NCBI RefSeq assembly: GCF_900114615.1
Contig: NZ_FOTS01000018.1
Coordinates: forward strand, 30,135 to 94,134
DNA: 64,000 nt
Direction of reading: 5' to 3'
Source of the DNA: Pelosinus propionicus DSM 13327
Lineage (GTDB): Bacteria; Bacillota; Negativicutes; DSM-13327
Below, one piece after another: positions 29,109 to 37,651 of the stretch; positions within the stretch are counted from its first letter, which is position 1, and each line of letters begins with the position of its first letter. The translations under genes were made by a program, and so were the position numbers. The notes beneath the pieces are model-generated. The model ran no database searches. It saw only the letters and a list, made by a program, of their open reading frames with translations, and was not told the DNA's origin.

Positions 29109-29314
29109 GAAGATCCCCCTAAATCACTTTAGTTATTTAAAGCATTAATATAGTGCTATATTATCACTTGTGAAAATATTCGTCAATATAAATGTAGGAA
29201 TTTTAGATACGTATGTAGAATCTTCTCTCATAAGAATCTAAAATTAACCTTTGAATAGAAACATTGTAGGTCCTGTGATTCATTTTTAAAATATACCTAA
29301 AGGGGTGTCACATT

Positions 29315-30265
29315 ATGCCCAACTTAAATATTCTTGTAATCAATAACTTAGCAGACCGTCATATGAAAATAATTCAAAGTAGTGCTCCTAACAGCAATGT
29401 TCTGACATGTAAATATGAAGAAGCGGCAGAATATATTCGAGACATTGACATTTTAGTTCCTTGGGGGTCTATGGACATTCGCCCCCTTTATCTTGCTGCT
29501 CCTAAATTAACATGGATACATAGTTTAAGCGCAGGAGTTGAAGGTCTGATCTTTCCTGAAATTCAAAATACCAACACGATTATCACGAATTCAAAAGGAA
29601 TTCATGGAATTCCGGTTTCAGAACATGTTTTTGCTATGATGCTGGCCTTTACGAGAGGTCTAGATGTATTTATTCGTCAACAAGCAAAACACCATTGGAA
29701 ACGAGCAACCGTTGATGAAATTCACGACAAGACGATTGGAATCATAGGTCTTGGCAGCATCGGACGAGAAATTGCTAAAAAAGCAAAGGGTATGGGAATG
29801 AAAGTGATTGCCAGCAAGCAAACCATGACCAAGGAGCTATTTGTGGATGAGCTATACCCACCTGAAAAGCTCCATGAGCTGCTTTCTCTTGCGGATTTTA
29901 TAGTCACAGCTTTGCCTTTAATAGAAGAAACAAAGCATTTATTTACGATTAACGAATTTTCCGTAATGAAACCATCTGCATATTTTATCAACATTGCTCG
30001 CGGTGGTATCATTAAACAAGACGATTTGATAGCTGCCTTGGATCAAGGATTGATAAAAGGTGCTTGTTTGGACGTGTTTGATGAAGAACCACTTTCGGAT
30101 ACTTCACCTTTATGGGATATGCCAAATGTAATTATTACTCCCCATGTGGCCGCTTTATCACCAAGCTACTTGGACAGGGCTGTCAAACTCTTTGCTGATA
30201 ACCTGTCCAGGTTTCAGCAAAATAAAGAAATGCTAAATATTATTGATAAGATAAAAGGCTATTAA
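29315..30265 (+). CDS. D-isomer-specific 2-hydroxyacid dehydrogenase
   Basis: 316 aa. NAD-binding motif GIIGLGSIGREIAKKAKG (about 143-160), catalytic Arg in INIARGGIIKQDDL, Glu in DVFDEEPL and His in ITPHVAALSP. It reduces a 2-keto acid to a D-2-hydroxy acid, or the reverse. Subgroup resemblance is to phosphoglycerate-dehydrogenase-like enzymes without an ACT domain. AAAGGGGTG precedes the ATG. It is transcribed away from hisG and converges on the HD-domain gene 8 bp later. The substrate is unknown. Confidence 0.9.
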   Translation: MPNLNILVINNLADRHMKIIQSSAPNSNVLTCKYEEAAEYIRDIDILVPWGSMDIRPLYLAAPKLTWIHSLSAGVEGLIFPEIQNTNTIITNSKGIHGIPVSEHVFAMMLAFTRGLDVFIRQQAKHHWKRATVDEIHDKTIGIIGLGSIGREIAKKAKGMGMKVIASKQTMTKELFVDELYPPEKLHELLSLADFIVTALPLIEETKHLFTINEFSVMKPSAYFINIARGGIIKQDDLIAALDQGLIKGACLDVFDEEPLSDTSPLWDMPNVIITPHVAALSPSYLDRAVKLFADNLSRFQQNKEMLNIIDKIKGY

Positions 30266-30272
30266 CGGTTTT

Positions 30273-30803
30273 TCAATGCTTGCTGTCAGACTCTCTAAGC
30301 AACGTTAACTCCAGTGGATCATCATCCGCTGGAGTTTTATGATGTTTAGCGATTATTTCAATTACCTTAGGACTTTCACCTATTTCTTTCAACATAGCGG
30401 CACTGATAGCAGCATGATGAAAATAAACATAAAAAGCATGTCGAAGATTTGCTAACTTGTTCCCTCGTCCCTGCCTGCTCCATTTTTTTAATCGACTGGA
30501 GCAGAAATAATCTCCAATTACAGTTATAATTTTATCAGCCGTACTGATATGGCCTTTTACTTTTCCCACATCATGAAGCAAAGCACATTTGATTAGAAGC
30601 TCAATATTTACATCTTTGCGATACTCTGCTAAACGCAAAGATGTATATGCCACATTCAAAACGTGACGCTGATCTGGCACATTCATTGCCCAAAATAAAC
30701 TTTGGGCTCTCGAGCTTAAATACCGTTCAATAAACACTTTGTCTTTTTGCGTAATTGAAGCATTGAGAGCAGCAATCACTTGTTTTATTCTATGTAATAT
30801 CAT
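30273..30803 (-). CDS. HD-domain phosphohydrolase
   Basis: 176 aa with a compact HD fold: His in RHVLNVAYTSLRLA, the HD pair in CALLHDVGKVKGHIS, a later FHHAAISAAML and AKHHKTPADDD. This arrangement resembles HDIG-type nucleotide phosphohydrolases. The target is not predictable. It follows hisZ by 15 bp and is probably the last gene of a yerC-hisZ-HD unit. Confidence 0.8.
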   Translation of the reverse strand: MILHRIKQVIAALNASITQKDKVFIERYLSSRAQSLFWAMNVPDQRHVLNVAYTSLRLAEYRKDVNIELLIKCALLHDVGKVKGHISTADKIITVIGDYFCSSRLKKWSRQGRGNKLANLRHAFYVYFHHAAISAAMLKEIGESPKVIEIIAKHHKTPADDDPLELTLLRESDSKH

Positions 30804-30818
30804 CGATTCATCCGCCTA

Positions 30819-32003
30819 TTATTCCATATATACCAACTTTGCATAGCCTTTACTCTTTCGACTTTCTTCTGCTTGTGCACAAGATTCTGGAATGATAGCT
30901 AATTCTACACTGTAACCTGACTGACGCAAAGTATCTGCCTGCTTTATTGCTTCTACTAAATTTTCTTTATTCCATCCAATATAAATATCTTTGCAACTTT
31001 GAGTGCTCTCAATTCCTTGGCGTTCTAATGCTAATAATACTCTCTCAATACCCAAGGCAAAGCCAGTAGCTCCACAATTCATTCCAAATGAATTTAGCAT
31101 CGTATCGTATCGTCCACCACCACAGATTGGAAATCCAAGCCCTGGCGTATAACCCTCAAAGACCATCCCCGTATAATATTCAAAATCACGAATGATTCCT
31201 AAGTCAAAATCCACATATTGAGAAACACCGTAGTTTTCTAATAGTTGATAAATAGTTGCTAGGTTATCTAAAGCATTACGACTTTTATCATTTTCCACCA
31301 TACTATAAGCTTGTTTGAGCATTTCTTCTCTGCCATGAAGTAATGGAATGTGTTTTAGTAAGGTCTGCTCCCTTTGGCTAAGACTACTCTTAACAAGTAT
31401 TTCACCTAATCCTACTAAATCCCGAGTCACCATCGCATGTTTAATCTGCTGCCTTTGTATGAGCGAAAATTCGCTTTGCTCCATGATTCCATTAATAAAA
31501 TCAACTTGCCCCAAGCCAATTTGAAACTTCTTTAAACCAGATTTTAACATTGACTCCACAGCCAAAGCAATGACTTCAGCATCAGCAGCCGGCTCTGATG
31601 CCCCCATAATTTCCACTCCCGCCTGATAAAACTCACATTGTCTACCAGCCTGAGCTTGTTCATAGCGAAATACATTTGTTATATAAAACAGTTTCATTGG
31701 ACTTGGGCTATCTTTAAATCGAGTAGCCGCCACACGAGCCATAGGAGTCGTCATATCTGGCCGAAGTGCCAATATGCGATTACTTTTATCAAAAAACTTA
31801 AACATATGCTGATCGATATCATTTCCTACGCCAACAGTCATCGTTTCCAGATATTCAATTGTGGGAGTAACAACTTCATCATATCCCCAATTTGCAAATA
31901 GCTGAGCCAGCTCCCCTTCCACAGCACGTTTTTTACTAGCTTCTCTCGGTAAGAAATCTCTTGTTCCATATGGAACCTGAGGAACAAATTCATGTTGCTT
32001 CAT
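30819..32003 (-). CDS. hisZ: HisZ: ATP phosphoribosyltransferase regulatory subunit
   Basis: 394 aa from the ATG at 32003 (AAGGAG 10 bases upstream); the 26-codon open extension lacks a site. It is a HisRS-like protein: PYGTRDFLPREA at the N-terminus, LRPDMTTPMARV (motif 2 region), FYQAGVEIMG and GGGRYDTML. It lacks the anticodon-binding domain of a true synthetase. HisZ binds the short HisG and gives it histidine feedback control. It is placed apart from the his operon, between yerC and the HD gene. Confidence 0.95.
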   Translation of the reverse strand: MKQHEFVPQVPYGTRDFLPREASKKRAVEGELAQLFANWGYDEVVTPTIEYLETMTVGVGNDIDQHMFKFFDKSNRILALRPDMTTPMARVAATRFKDSPSPMKLFYITNVFRYEQAQAGRQCEFYQAGVEIMGASEPAADAEVIALAVESMLKSGLKKFQIGLGQVDFINGIMEQSEFSLIQRQQIKHAMVTRDLVGLGEILVKSSLSQREQTLLKHIPLLHGREEMLKQAYSMVENDKSRNALDNLATIYQLLENYGVSQYVDFDLGIIRDFEYYTGMVFEGYTPGLGFPICGGGRYDTMLNSFGMNCGATGFALGIERVLLALERQGIESTQSCKDIYIGWNKENLVEAIKQADTLRQSGYSVELAIIPESCAQAEESRKSKGYAKLVYME

Positions 32004-32058
32004 AAATAGAACACTCCTTGCATAAATTAAACTTTCACATCGGTACTTCGCATACTGT

Positions 32059-32367
32059 TTACTTCTGATCTTTTTGATCATCTAGCCTTTCTAACATAAA
32101 CTTGTATCCATCAGCCCCATAATGCAAACAACGCTTTACCCTGCTGATTGTTGCTGTACTAGCTCCTGTTTTATCTACAATGTCATCATACGTATGACCA
32201 GCTCTTAGCATACGAGCAACTTCCATACGTTGAGCAAGAGATTTTAATTCACTTACAGTACAAATATCTTCAAAAAATTGATAGCATTCTTCTTGATTTT
32301 CTAACAACAAAATAGAACGAAATAACTGATCCGTCAGATCATCTTTCAATTTGGGATTTGTAGGCAT
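32059..32367 (-). CDS. TrpR-like protein YerC/YecD
   Basis: 102 aa from the ATG at 32367, with GGGGGAAGG upstream. The TrpR-superfamily helix-turn-helix is visible at the C-terminal half: SLAQRMEVARMLRAGHTYDDI then TGASTATISRVKRCL. It probably binds DNA. Its gene is 55 bp upstream of hisZ on the same strand, so a link with histidine regulation is a reasonable guess, but no operator is seen. Confidence 0.88.
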   Translation of the reverse strand: MPTNPKLKDDLTDQLFRSILLLENQEECYQFFEDICTVSELKSLAQRMEVARMLRAGHTYDDIVDKTGASTATISRVKRCLHYGADGYKFMLERLDDQKDQK

Positions 32368-32465
32368 TTTTCCTTCCCCCATTCTATTAAATCCTTTATT
32401 ACTTTTAAGCTTTACTTAGTGAAATTATAACATTATGATTTCCTATTTGCAAAGTCATTTTTTTC

Positions 32466-32494
32466 TTGACACTATTTTATAGAACTGCTAATAT
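32466..32494 (+). promoter_or_regulatory. Promoter of the metNIQ operon
   Basis: TTGACA at 32466-32471, 17-bp spacer, TAATAT at 32489-32494. It lies about 20 bp before the SAM-I riboswitch. Confidence 0.85.
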
Positions 32495-32514
32495 ATATTT
32501 TAGTAAGTTAATAT

Positions 32515-32661
32515 CTTTCATCAAGAGCAGTTGAGGGATTGGCCCAATGAAGCTGCGGCAACCATTCACTTGTGAAACGGTGCCAACTCCACAGGATTGA
32601 TTCCTGGCAGATGAAGCGCAATTCAGTTTGATAACACGCTTCATTTATGAAGCGGTTTTTT
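32515..32661 (+). promoter_or_regulatory. SAM-I (S-box) riboswitch of metNIQ
   Basis: Aptamer 32515-32617 has the S-box cores AAGAGCAGTTGAGGGA, GGCAACC and GGTGCCAA(C)TCC, and the P1 closing strand GATGAAGCG (32610-32618). The terminator CGCTTCA-TTTA-TGAAGCG with T7 follows (32637-32661). The GATGAAGCG strand can pair either in P1 or with CGCTTCAT of the terminator. So SAM binding stabilises P1 and frees the terminator, an OFF switch. It controls the methionine importer. Confidence 0.95.
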
Positions 32662-32697
32662 TGTTATTTCAGCAATAGTAGGAAGGGAGATATTCCA

Positions 32698-33756
32698 TTG
32701 ATTAACCTGCAAGATATAGAGAAAATATATCAAAGTGATAACGGCACAATTCATGCCTTACGAGGCGTCAATTTATCAGTTGAACAAGGAGAAATTTTCG
32801 GCATTATTGGAACTAGCGGTGCTGGTAAAAGCACGTTAGTTCGCTGTATCAATATGTTAGAAAGTCCTACTAAGGGTACTGTTACAGTGGATGGTCAAGA
32901 ATTGACCTCACTAAATGAGCAAGAACTCCGAGAACAGCGTAAAAAAATTGGTATGATCTTTCAACATTTCAATTTATTATCGTCACGCACTGTATATCAA
33001 AATATAGCTTTTCCCTTAGAATTGGCAAAATGCAGTAAAGAAGAAATTGATAAAGAGGTATTACACTTACTAGAATTAGTAGGGTTAAGTGATAAAAAGG
33101 ATCAATATCCAGCGCAATTAAGTGGCGGACAAAAACAGCGTGTGGGCATTGCAAGGGCTTTAGCTAATCACCCTAAAGTATTATTGTGCGATGAAGCGAC
33201 CTCAGCTCTTGACCCTCAAACCACAAAATCAATTTTAGAGTTATTAAAGGATATTAATCGTAAGTTCCAACTTACCATTGTTCTCATTACTCATGAAATG
33301 CAGGTTATTAAAGAAATTTGCAACCGAGTGGCAGTTATTGAAGGTGGTAAGATCATTGAACAAGGCAGGGTAATTGATATTTTCACCCAACCTCAATGCA
33401 GTACTACAAAAGAATTTATTAGTTCTATCATTAATCATAACCTTCCTGACTTTTTCAAAGAGATTAGTCTGGCATCGGATCCATCTGCTGATAGTAATTT
33501 AATATTGCGTTTATCTTTTATTGGACATTCTACTGAGGAACCTGTTATTTCCAGTATGATTCGCCGCTTTTCGATTGATGCGAGTATTTTATACGGAAAT
33601 ATTGATCATATTCAAACCATACCTTTCGGTACATTAATTGTAGAATTATCAGGTGAGCAAGCCTCTTTGCAGCAAGCTCTTAGTTACTTAAAAACACGTG
33701 AATTAGGAATTGAGGTGATTGGTTATGTCGCAAGAAATGCTCGTGCTGTTGGCTAA
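32698..33756 (+). CDS. metN: MetN: methionine ABC transporter ATPase
   Basis: 352 aa starting at the TTG at 32698, eight bases after GGAAGGGAG. An open extension upstream falls inside the riboswitch terminator and is rejected. Walker A GTSGAGKST, Q-loop, signature LSGGQKQRVGIARAL, Walker B VLLCDEATSALD and a C-terminal NIL domain (about 270-350) that binds methionine for transinhibition. It drives MetI/MetQ-dependent methionine import at the membrane. It overlaps metI by 32 bp. Confidence 0.95.
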   Translation: MINLQDIEKIYQSDNGTIHALRGVNLSVEQGEIFGIIGTSGAGKSTLVRCINMLESPTKGTVTVDGQELTSLNEQELREQRKKIGMIFQHFNLLSSRTVYQNIAFPLELAKCSKEEIDKEVLHLLELVGLSDKKDQYPAQLSGGQKQRVGIARALANHPKVLLCDEATSALDPQTTKSILELLKDINRKFQLTIVLITHEMQVIKEICNRVAVIEGGKIIEQGRVIDIFTQPQCSTTKEFISSIINHNLPDFFKEISLASDPSADSNLILRLSFIGHSTEEPVISSMIRRFSIDASILYGNIDHIQTIPFGTLIVELSGEQASLQQALSYLKTRELGIEVIGYVARNARAVG

Positions 33757-34378
33757 GTCCCTATGGGAAACCACATATATGGTTGCTGTTTCGAGTTTAA
33801 TTTCTGCATTGATAGGAATACCCCTAGGTATTATATTGGTTACCACTAACAGGGGTCATATTTTAGAAAATACTCCTCTCAATCAAATTTTAGGTGCAAT
33901 TGTAAACGCTACCCGCTCTACACCTTTCATAATTTTAATGGTAGCAATTATTCCAGTTACCAGATTATTAGTAGGTACGTCTATTGGAACAAATGCTGCT
34001 ATAGTACCATTAAGTATTGCTGCCATTCCTTTTGTAGCGCGTATCGTAGAATCAGCTCTTAAAGAAGTGGACTACGGGGTAATCGAAGCAGCCCAAGCGA
34101 TGGGAGCTTCCCCAAGAGAAATTATTACAAAAGTTCTCATTCCTGAATCCTTACCTGCGATTGTTTTAGGACTCACCCTCACTATTATCAGTCTGATTGG
34201 CTACTCAGCAATGGCAGGAGCAATTGGCGGCGGCGGTTTAGGTGATTTAGCAATTCGTTATGGCTACCAACGTTTTCGTGCTGATATCATGTTAATTACA
34301 GTGGTTATTTTAATTGCTCAAGTACAAATTGTTCAGTCTACTGGTGACTATATATCGAATCGCCTCAACAAGAAATAG
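33725..34378 (+). CDS. metI: MetI: methionine ABC transporter permease
   Basis: 217 aa, five transmembrane helices, with the permease EAA-like loop EAAQAMGASPREIITKVLIPESLP. The ATG at 33725 follows GAGGTGAT within the end of metN. It forms the MetNI core with two copies of MetN. It lies between metN and the binding protein genes under SAM riboswitch control. Confidence 0.95.
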   Translation: MSQEMLVLLAKSLWETTYMVAVSSLISALIGIPLGIILVTTNRGHILENTPLNQILGAIVNATRSTPFIILMVAIIPVTRLLVGTSIGTNAAIVPLSIAAIPFVARIVESALKEVDYGVIEAAQAMGASPREIITKVLIPESLPAIVLGLTLTIISLIGYSAMAGAIGGGGLGDLAIRYGYQRFRADIMLITVVILIAQVQIVQSTGDYISNRLNKK

Positions 34379-34442
34379 AAGCAGCTAATTTCCTAATTGG
34401 CTATCTATAAAAACATCACATAAACTTAGGAGGGTTATCATT

Positions 34443-35258
34443 ATGAAAAAGCTATATCTTGTTCTTCTTGGAATTCTTACTCTAGGACTATTAGTAAGTG
34501 GTTGTGGTCAAAAAGAAGCGCCTGCTCCTGCTGCAAAAACTACTGTATTAAAAGTTGGTGCTACTCCTGTTCCACATGCGGAAATTTTAAATATAGTAAA
34601 ACCAATTTTAGCTAAAGAGGGAATTGACTTACAAATTGTTGAGTTTACCGATTATGTAAAACCAAATATTGCAGTAGCCGAAAAAGAATTGGATGCAAAC
34701 TTCTTTCAGCATATTCCTTACTTAAATAAATTCTCAACAGAACGTAATTTGGCATTAACCTACACTGCTGCCATTCACATTGAGCCAATGGGAATTTATT
34801 CAAAGAAAATTAAGAATTTGAATGAATTGGCATCTGGCGCTAAAGTAGCTATCCCTAATGATCCTACAAATGGCGGTCGTGCTTTAGCTATCTTAGAAAA
34901 AGCAGGACTTATTAAATTAAAAGACGGCGTAGGCGTCAGCGCTACTGTAAGTGATATTGTAACAAATTCTAAAAATATTCAAATTAGTGAATTAGAAGCT
35001 CCTCAACTTCCTCGTGTACTTGAAGATGTAACTATTGCTGTCATCAATACCAACTATGCATTGGAAGCGAAATTGGTACCAACTAAGGATGCTCTATTCC
35101 TTGAACCAAAAGATTCTCCTTATGCTAATATTTTGACCGTACGTAAAGGCGACGAAAATCGCCCTGAAATTCAAAAATTAACCAAAGCCCTTACATCTGA
35201 CGAAGTAAAAAAATTCATTAACGAAAAATATCAAGGTGCTGTAATACCAGCATTCTAA
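34443..35258 (+). CDS. metQ: MetQ: methionine-binding lipoprotein
   Basis: 271 aa. The signal peptide ends in the lipobox LLVSGC, with Cys21 as the lipidation site. The mature part is a NlpA/MetQ binding protein: VGATPVPHAEIL, EFTDYVKPN, ANFFQHIPYLN and FINEKYQGAVIPAF at the C-terminus. It delivers methionine to MetNI on the outer face of the membrane. GGAGGG precedes the ATG. Confidence 0.95.
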   Translation: MKKLYLVLLGILTLGLLVSGCGQKEAPAPAAKTTVLKVGATPVPHAEILNIVKPILAKEGIDLQIVEFTDYVKPNIAVAEKELDANFFQHIPYLNKFSTERNLALTYTAAIHIEPMGIYSKKIKNLNELASGAKVAIPNDPTNGGRALAILEKAGLIKLKDGVGVSATVSDIVTNSKNIQISELEAPQLPRVLEDVTIAVINTNYALEAKLVPTKDALFLEPKDSPYANILTVRKGDENRPEIQKLTKALTSDEVKKFINEKYQGAVIPAF

Positions 35259-35278
35259 TCATCTTGGAGGGATCCTTT

Positions 35279-36094
35279 ATGGGGAAGCGGTTGCAAATCG
35301 TCACTACTTTTTTTATACTGGCAAGTATCGCGGCACTGCTGTCATGGCATAGTTCGTTGCATATGAGTTATGTATATAGGCCAATAAAAGTAGGCGTTTC
35401 GGCCGGTCCCCATTTTGTAATTATGAACCAAGTTAAAACGATCGTCGCAAAAGACGGTATTGATCTGCAGATTGTTGTATTTTCTGATTATGGCAAGCTC
35501 AATGAGTCTTTACACCGCAGAGAAATTAGTCTTAATAGCTTTCAGCATCAGCCTTATCTTGATAAAGTACTGGATGATCACAACTACGAAATTACTCCGA
35601 TTGCTAAAACGGTTCTATTTCCAATGGGAATCTATACGAAGAAAATAAAAAATCTTAGCGAGTTACCTGAAGGCAGTCAAGTTGCCATTCCAAAGGATTT
35701 ATGGAATGGCAGCCGAGCCTTGTTGTTATTGGAGAAAACAGGCCTAATTGTTTGCAGAAAAACAAAGGATTCTTTAAGAACCCCTGATGACATTATAGAT
35801 AATCCTAAGAATCTTAGTTTTATACAAATGGATGCCACACAGATCACTTCTGCTATTGACAAGGTAGATATTACTCTTATCAATGCCAATTATGCAGCCG
35901 AAATTGGCTTGGTGCCAACTAAAGATGCACTTGTATTGGAAGATGTACATTCACCTTATGTAAATCTTTTAGTAGCTGGCACTAACGATGTCAATCATAA
36001 AGATCTAGGAAAAATCATTGCAGCTTATCAAACACAGGAAATTAAAAATTTTTTAAATGAACATTTTCAAGGTACTGTAGTCGCTGCTTGGTAA
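35279..36094 (+). CDS. MetQ-like binding protein without a lipobox
   Basis: 271 aa from the ATG at 35279 (TGGAGGGATCC upstream). It is clearly homologous to MetQ next to it: VGVSAGPHFVIMNQVK, FSDYGKLNESL, NSFQHQPYLD and FLNEHFQGTVVAAW. The N-terminal hydrophobic segment (FFILASIAALLSW) has no Cys, so it would be a membrane-anchored or secreted protein instead of a lipoprotein. It lies 20 bp after metQ, before a terminator. It could widen substrate range or act as a sensor. Confidence 0.9.
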   Translation: MGKRLQIVTTFFILASIAALLSWHSSLHMSYVYRPIKVGVSAGPHFVIMNQVKTIVAKDGIDLQIVVFSDYGKLNESLHRREISLNSFQHQPYLDKVLDDHNYEITPIAKTVLFPMGIYTKKIKNLSELPEGSQVAIPKDLWNGSRALLLLEKTGLIVCRKTKDSLRTPDDIIDNPKNLSFIQMDATQITSAIDKVDITLINANYAAEIGLVPTKDALVLEDVHSPYVNLLVAGTNDVNHKDLGKIIAAYQTQEIKNFLNEHFQGTVVAAW

Positions 36095-36132
36095 AGAATA
36101 TCCCCTCCATAACCATGGAGGGGATATTCTTT
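36093..36132. terminator. Bidirectional terminator of metNIQ and the PHP gene
   Basis: An 18-bp perfect stem (AAAGAATATCCCCTCCAT, 36093-36110, with 36115-36132), 4-nt loop, starting inside the stop codon of the MetQ-like gene. A smaller CATCTCCG hairpin follows at about 36133-36153. Confidence 0.9.
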
Positions 36133-36158
36133 CATCTCCGATCTGCGGAGATGCTATC

Positions 36159-36929
36159 TTATTTATGGAATTGAAGTTTTCCTTCTTTGAAATGTACAAC
36201 ATTCAAGTTAGAACGTTCCGCAATCTCTAGTCCTGCCAGCAGCTCTCTACCAACATCTTTGACATTATGAGCATCGGATCCAATTGTTACAATACGTCCT
36301 CCCAACTCATAAAAGCGCTTGTAGATCGGTATTATTGTCTCTACTGCCGCTTTGTTCCCCAAACGCCTAGTATTAATCTCTAGAGCCTTTTCTTTCTGGG
36401 CTAAAATCGTTAAAATCTCATCAATATAATCGCTAAATTCATGATAGTAGACTTCTGGATCTTGAAAGCGTGCATATCTGGCAATATAATCAATATGCCC
36501 TAAACTATGGATACCATCATAACAAGTTACACATTGCTTCATCGCTTTAAAATAATGTTCATATGCTTCTTGTTTAGTTCTTCCTTGATAAAATTCTGGA
36601 GTATATAGGTCAATATTATCAATTACATGTACAGATCCAATAACATAATCAAAAGGATACTTCTCTACTAATCGACAATTTTCTTCTAAACAATCTGATC
36701 GCATACCGATTTCTATGCCTAGAAGAACTTTTTCATTACGATATTGAGCATACTGGGAAAAATATTTTTCTACATCAAAGATAAAAGCCTTCGGTTCTGG
36801 ATACGCAATATCCATATGTTCCGTAATAATAATTCCTATATTTAATTCCTCTGCCTTTACTACAGCATCAGCCATCTTCATTTTTGAATCGGTAGAAAAA
36901 CAGGTATGCATATGGCTATCAAATAACAT
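36159..36929 (-). CDS. PHP-domain phosphatase, candidate histidinol-phosphatase
   Basis: 256 aa from the ATG at 36929, with TTGGAGG upstream. It is a PHP protein with metal ligands DSHMHTCFSTD (His5, His7 region), TEHMD, GIEIG, GSVHVID, HSLGHIDY and GSDAHN. This HisJ/HisK-type set hydrolyses histidinol phosphate. The his operon lacks a phosphatase, so this gene would complete the pathway, although it is 7 kb from the operon. It could also be another PHP phosphoesterase. It is monocistronic. Confidence 0.8.
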   Translation of the reverse strand: MLFDSHMHTCFSTDSKMKMADAVVKAEELNIGIIITEHMDIAYPEPKAFIFDVEKYFSQYAQYRNEKVLLGIEIGMRSDCLEENCRLVEKYPFDYVIGSVHVIDNIDLYTPEFYQGRTKQEAYEHYFKAMKQCVTCYDGIHSLGHIDYIARYARFQDPEVYYHEFSDYIDEILTILAQKEKALEINTRRLGNKAAVETIIPIYKRFYELGGRIVTIGSDAHNVKDVGRELLAGLEIAERSNLNVVHFKEGKLQFHK

Positions 36930-37110
36930 TTTTACCTCCAAGGTTTTTGTATCATCTATCTTCTATACTTATTTTATACAAAAATAAAGAAAATCCTGCT
37001 TTTAGATCTTTTACTATATACTCTTCTTTTTCTATAGAAATAAACAATATTGTAGTCTGTTGTATTTATTTAAACTATCAACATATTTTTCAAGTATACA
37101 TTTGAAACTA

Positions 37111-37139
37111 TTGAAGAATGTTTGTCTTTGTAATATACT
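37111..37139 (+). promoter_or_regulatory. Promoter of the small-protein micro-operon
   Basis: TTGAAG at 37111-37116, 17-bp spacer, TATACT at 37134-37139, about 50 bp before the first small open reading frame. The 180 bp to its left, back to the PHP gene, hold nothing I can name. Confidence 0.55.
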
Positions 37140-37187
37140 AAAGGCAAAAATAGCAATTACTTTTTAAGCAATTGTATGATACTAGGT

Positions 37188-37292
37188 ATGGGGGTGATTC
37201 CATTGAGCACTGAAGAAGATCTGCAAACCTTAGATGCTAGGGAGATGTATCTAATGTACAAGATAGTGGAATCCTTAACTTCATATATATAA
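37188..37292 (+). CDS. Small hypothetical protein (29-34 aa)
   Basis: Two in-frame starts: ATG at 37188, or TTG at 37203, which has the better site (GGGGGTGATT six bases upstream). The peptide runs STEEDLQTLDAREMYLMYK and ends LTSYI, an acidic, probably helical peptide. No family is recognised. It lies after a promoter and 65 bp before a second small gene with a strong ribosome binding site, so both probably form one transcript. Confidence 0.45.
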   Translation: MGVIPLSTEEDLQTLDAREMYLMYKIVESLTSYI

Positions 37293-37357
37293 CATCAATC
37301 AATGTGCTTTCGCATTGAGGCATTATACGGATAATACCACAACAGGAGGTTTTCACT

Positions 37358-37528
37358 ATGGCCAGAGAAAGAATCAGCGATCTCTTTTCCGCCTTCTGTA
37401 TATGGATAGTTATTCCTTTATTAGCTATTAGCTTATTATTTCTCTTAGTCCAAAGCGGAAATCGGTTGCTGTTGGTTATTTTCCCTTTATTAGCCGTTGT
37501 TTTTTTTATAACCAAACAACTTAATTAA
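37358..37528 (+). CDS. Small membrane protein, 56 aa
   Basis: MARERISDLF is followed by two hydrophobic helices (about 12-31 and 37-52) separated by VQSGNR, ending ITKQLN. AACAGGAGG stands seven bases before the ATG, one of the best sites in the window, and an intrinsic terminator follows 30 bp after the stop. No family recognised. The two-helix hairpin with a basic N-terminus suggests an inner-membrane protein with both ends in the cytoplasm. Confidence 0.7.
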   Translation: MARERISDLFSAFCIWIVIPLLAISLLFLLVQSGNRLLLVIFPLLAVVFFITKQLN

Positions 37529-37557
37529 AGCTTAAAGCTAGTAGTATAAACCTATAT

Positions 37558-37593
37558 AAAAGGGACTTGGCCCATTAGGTCAAGTCCTTTTTT
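37558..37593 (+). terminator. Terminator of the small-protein operon
   Basis: AAAGGGACTTGGCC, loop CATTA, GGTCAAGTCCTTT, then T run. It closes the small-protein unit; the TetR gene converges from the other side. Confidence 0.85.
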
Positions 37594-37651
37594 ACTATAT
37601 TATAATTGCATTAATCTCTTTAATCAAACCGTAAATCATATTTTCTATTTT

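Noticed and set aside
32647..32697. Upstream ATG for MetN
   Set aside because: It lies inside the riboswitch terminator hairpin; the TTG at 32698 has the ribosome binding site.
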